Shown in pieces: positions 40,094-42,273 of a DNA stretch of 42,273 nucleotides. The translations under genes were made by a program, and so were the position numbers. Source of the DNA: Oscillospiraceae bacterium (GTDB taxonomy: Bacteria; Bacillota; Clostridia; Oscillospirales; Oscillospiraceae); NCBI GenBank assembly GCA_017937195.1, contig JAGBEA010000019.1:1-42273 (forward strand), given 5' to 3'. Within the stretch, counting starts at the first letter, position 1. Each line of letters begins with the position of its first letter. The notes under the pieces are model-generated. The model was given only the letters and a program-made list of their open reading frames with translations, had not been told where the DNA came from and did not search any database.

Positions 40094-40811
40094 AGGATCC
40101 CTCTTTTGTTTGGTATTGGAGATAGCCTGCAGCAATGGCTGCGGCTAATTGTTTCTGATAAGGCGCGCTTCCCAGCTGCGCGGCTTCCTTGGGATTGGAT
40201 AAAAACCCGCATTCCACCAAGGCGGCGGGATGCCGGATCTCTTTCATCAGATAGACGCCGGAGTCAATGGGCTTGAATGCGCGGTCTTTCGTGTTGATCG
40301 ATTGGTTCAGTATCTGCTGAATGGCTGCGGCAAGTGAATCGGCGCTTGGTACGCTGTTGTAAAACACTTGTGCGCCGCGCACCTCCGGATGACCGGGCAG
40401 CATATTTTGATGAATGCTGATCACCACAGCGCTGTCGGCGCTGTTGATAAGATCCACACGGTTATGCAGATCGCTGACCTTCTGCTGACGGATAGACGAT
40501 GCATCCGGCGACGACAGATCCGACTCATCGGTGCGGGTCATTACCGGTTCCTCGCCTAAAAACAGCATGAGCAGAGCCAATCTCCGCGTGATCTGGAGAT
40601 TGATATGGCTCTCCGCGCTGCCGTCAGCCGCCACCGCGCCGCCATCCATGCCGCCGTGTCCGGCATCGAGAATAACGGACGGCTGCGTCAGCACGGAAGA
40701 CGAAAAAACAGCGGTATCCGGTACGGTCAGGAGCGCCAAAAAGCACAAAAAGCAGGTCAATAACAGTACCGTGGCAGCAAACCAGCGGCTGTGTAAAATA
40801 GCAGAAAACAC
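40083..40811 (-). CDS. cwlD: N-acetylmuramoyl-L-alanine amidase, CwlD-like
   Basis: A 242-residue membrane-anchored amidase_3 enzyme. CwlD removes side-chain peptides from cortex peptidoglycan so that muramic-delta-lactam can form, which permits germination. An N-terminal anchor (about 10-33, FAATVLLLTCFLCFLALL) precedes the zinc domain with ILDAGHGGMDGGA (about 47), the second ligand region (ESHINLQI), SIHQNMLP (about 138) and VECGFLSNPKEA (about 207). The start GTG 40811 is supported by GGGAGG eight bases upstream; ATG 40838 and an in-frame codon at 40907 are alternatives. The neighbour radA suggests a shared transcript. A general cell-wall amidase cannot be excluded, but size and anchor fit CwlD. 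Confidence 0.85.
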   Translation of the reverse strand: MFSAILHSRWFAATVLLLTCFLCFLALLTVPDTAVFSSSVLTQPSVILDAGHGGMDGGAVAADGSAESHINLQITRRLALLMLFLGEEPVMTRTDESDLSSPDASSIRQQKVSDLHNRVDLINSADSAVVISIHQNMLPGHPEVRGAQVFYNSVPSADSLAAAIQQILNQSINTKDRAFKPIDSGVYLMKEIRHPAALVECGFLSNPKEAAQLGSAPYQKQLAAAIAAGYLQYQTKEGSYEK

Positions 40812-40900
40812 AGCGCACACCTCCCTCCCCCACACCATATGTGGACGGCGGAAAGTATATGTGCTGATTTTATCATATTTGCCGCCAAAAAGAAACCCTG

Positions 40901-40929
40901 TTTCCATTTGTCAAAGGAATTCATAGAAT
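40901..40929 (+). promoter_or_regulatory. Sporulation-type promoter for the cotJ operon
   Basis: TTTCCAT (40901-40907), 14-bp spacer, CATAGAAT (40922-40929), 43 bases before the start. A GGGTCA/TGACCC hairpin (40935-40951) lies in the leader. cotJ is sigma-E controlled in Bacillus. Confidence 0.45.
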
Positions 40930-40971
40930 GGTTTGGGTCAACCAATGACCCCATCAAAGGAGGTACGACCA

Positions 40972-41454
40972 TTGTATATTGAAAAAACCCTTCGGACGAG
41001 GGGCTGCGATGCTGCAGGTGCCGCGTGTACCTGCGACGATCGGGAGGGCTCTCTGCCCTGCCGCTGCGCGCCGCTCGCTTTTCCGTATATCCCCGTGCAG
41101 AACAAGGATCCCCAGCGTTACGAGCAGCAGATGGCGCTGCAGCGCGGCACGCTGTTCCCCGGATTGGATCTCCCCTTCCACAAGGAAATGAAGAGCCGCT
41201 TCCCTGCCTGCAATTCTGCGCTGTCCGAGCTGATGGCGCTGGATTTTGCCATTGACGAGCTGGGATTGTATCTGGTGACACACGCTGATGATCAGGAAGT
41301 TCTGGAGCTGTACTGGAACTATATCCGTCTTGCCAAGGAAGGTCGGCGGAAATATGAGGAGATGTACGGTCCGCTGCAGCAGACCACCATTACCGAGGGT
41401 GGCTATAAATGGCTGGACGATCCGTGGCCTTGGGAACCGGGAGGTAATCGCTGA
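40972..41454 (+). CDS. cotJAB: Spore coat protein, CotJA-CotJB fusion
   Basis: A 160-residue protein combining two coat proteins that are normally separate. A cysteine-bearing N-terminus (1-32) leads to a CotJA domain (about 33-70: LAFPYIPVQNKDPQRYEQ, GTLFPGLDLPF), directly followed by a CotJB domain (about 82-155: LSELMALDFAIDELGLYLVT, YEEMYGP, YKWLDDPWPWE). There is no stop or ribosome-site-plus-start between the parts. Start at TTG 40972, eight bases after the strong AAAGGAGG (40956-40963). CotJA and CotJB are needed to place CotJC in the coat. It overlaps cotJC by one base (TGATG). Confidence 0.85.
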   Translation: MYIEKTLRTRGCDAAGAACTCDDREGSLPCRCAPLAFPYIPVQNKDPQRYEQQMALQRGTLFPGLDLPFHKEMKSRFPACNSALSELMALDFAIDELGLYLVTHADDQEVLELYWNYIRLAKEGRRKYEEMYGPLQQTTITEGGYKWLDDPWPWEPGGNR

Positions 41455-41918
41455 TGTTTATTTATGAGAAGAAACTGCAGTATCCGGTGAAGATCGCAAC
41501 ACCGAACCCCAAGCTGGCAGCTGTGATCATCAGCCAGTACGGCGGCCCTGACGGCGAGCTGGGCGCCTCCCTGCGCTATCTCAGCCAGCGCTATTCTATG
41601 CCCTACGCGGAGCTGAAAGGCCTGCTGACCGATATCGGCACGGAGGAGCTGGGCCACTTGGAGATGATCGGCGCCATCGTGCATCAGCTGACCCGTAACC
41701 TCAGCGAGGAGGACATCAAGAAGTGCGGTTTTGATGCATACTTCGTGGATCATACCGCCGGCGTCTACCCTACCGCTGCCTCCGGTTTCCCGTGGAATGC
41801 CGCATCGATGGCGGTCAAAGGCGATGTGATCGCCGATCTGACCGAGGACTTAGCAGCAGATGCCACGACCGCCAAAGAACAACCACCGTTTCAGAAAGCC
41901 CGAAAACCCTTGATATGA
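41454..41918 (+). pseudogene. cotJC: CotJC (manganese catalase family) coat protein, 3' truncated
   Basis: The reading frame gives 154 residues where CotJC proteins usually have about 190 or more. It matches the family well from FIYEKKLQYPVKI to VKGDVIADLTEDLAAD (residue ~136, base ~41861), including the first metal motif EELGHLEM (64-71). After that the expected second ligand helix with its Glu and His is replaced by an unrelated 18-residue tail rich in Pro, Lys and Gln. The second half of the di-manganese site is therefore missing and the protein should be catalytically dead. No other frame after the break restores the family sequence. The break lies at a shift to AT-rich DNA, consistent with insertion, recombination or misassembly. 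Confidence 0.82.
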
Positions 41919-42104
41919 CTAGATTTTCGGCACTTTGAAGATTTTCGCAAAAATGGCATATCTGCAATCACATAAGAACAACTTGACCCCAATTTACACT
42001 AATTTTTACAAAATTTACGATAGGACAAGCTGTTTCCAAATGAATAATGAAAATTTTCATCTTAAGCAAATTACATAATATATAATGTTGACGAAATATT
42101 TTGA
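41919..42104. other. AT-rich junction between cotJC and hsdS fragment
   Basis: About 185 bases, much richer in A and T than anything before. It contains a 7-bp inverted repeat (CCGAAAA 41901-41907, TTTTCGG 41925-41931) at its left edge and a possible TATAAT at 42080-42085. No coding sequence is supported. Confidence 0.6.
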
Positions 42105-42273
42105 ATCCAGATTCTGATAGTGCTTGATTCGCATAATATCCCTTATGAGAAAATCGGGGATGAAGTCGTTCCGTTGGATGTTCCATTCAAGATCCCTGAC
42201 TCCTGGGAATGGGTTAGATTAGGGTTTGTTTCGACTTATGCAGAAACAAAAGAGAAGGTTAATGCACAGCAGG
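42105..42273 (+). CDS. hsdS: Type I restriction-modification specificity subunit (HsdS) fragment
   Basis: The frame is open from 42105 to the window end (at least 56 codons). It contains IPYEKIGDEVVPLDVPFKIP followed by DSWEWVRLG, the typical run found at the start of a target recognition domain in HsdS. In complete proteins roughly 50-60 residues of conserved helix usually precede it; here a stop codon (42102-42104) cuts the frame and GTG 42120 has no ribosome site. So the 5' end appears missing, as in silent hsdS cassettes or after a rearrangement. The 3' end is outside the window. Confidence 0.75.
   Translation, partial: MQILIVLDSHNIPYEKIGDEVVPLDVPFKIPDSWEWVRLGFVSTYAETKEKVNAQQ

Noticed and set aside
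41968..42186. 72-codon minus-strand frame in the AT-rich junction
   Set aside because: No ribosome site or recognisable domain, and it overlaps the hsdS coding frame.

Overview
This 42 kb window reads as a chromosomal segment of an anaerobic, endospore-forming member of the Clostridia, most like gut Oscillospirales. That placement is an inference from gene content: SpoIIM, SpoIVA, CwlD, CotJ proteins and a SigH-like sigma factor, a PPi-dependent phosphofructokinase, a split transketolase, a T-box leader, strong Shine-Dalgarno sites and consensus sigma-A promoters. No 16S rRNA or tRNA gene is present to confirm it. Coding density is high and both strands are used.

Layout. 1-7674: an isoprenoid/DNA-repair operon, ispA (5' cut by the window edge), a ~660-nt structured RNA that I identify as OLE RNA, its membrane partner OapA, then dxs, tlyA, nadK, argR and recN. 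7679-9313: tyrS behind a consensus promoter and a complete tyrosine T-box. 9339-12587: queA, tgt, yajC and a TIGR04086-type membrane protein whose ribosome site lies inside a terminator hairpin. 12588-16760: spoIIM, xerD, ruvC, ruvA, ruvB. 16785-19494: glmM, a sigma-H-like factor (apparently leaderless), a zinc-ribbon protein and a DUF1858 protein. 19571-24293: trmK, a Nif3-like gene, a YebC-family gene, spoIVA and coaX.

24345-30044 alternates strands: PPi-PFK (-), class II aldolase (+), DUF937 protein (-), a four-helix membrane protein with a zinc-finger-like tail (+), a ferredoxin-tailed aldo/keto reductase (-) and a rhodanese lipoprotein (+). 30031-34732 is the most accessory-looking part: a kinase-like fusion protein (-), then a macro-domain/XRE fusion, a VWA protein and an ADP-ribosylglycohydrolase (+), then an alpha/beta hydrolase. 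34789-40811 is all minus strand: two-subunit transketolase, a tyrosine recombinase behind a long leader with a 28-bp palindrome, an XRE/desulfoferrodoxin-like regulator, radA and cwlD. 40972-42273: a fused cotJA-cotJB gene, a 3'-truncated cotJC, an abrupt drop to AT-rich DNA, and a 5'-truncated fragment of a type I restriction specificity gene running off the end.

How parts work together: dxs and ispA bracket isoprenoid synthesis, with OLE RNA and OapA embedded between them; queA and tgt make queuosine tRNA; ruvABC, recN, radA and xerD serve recombination and chromosome resolution; spoIIM, spoIVA and the cotJ locus share an upstream CATAG(G/A)AT element at a fixed distance from a -35-like element, suggesting one sporulation sigma factor. 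The best candidates for undescribed biology are the macro/VWA/ADP-ribosylglycohydrolase cassette with its RBS-masking inverted repeat, and the broken cotJC/hsdS junction.
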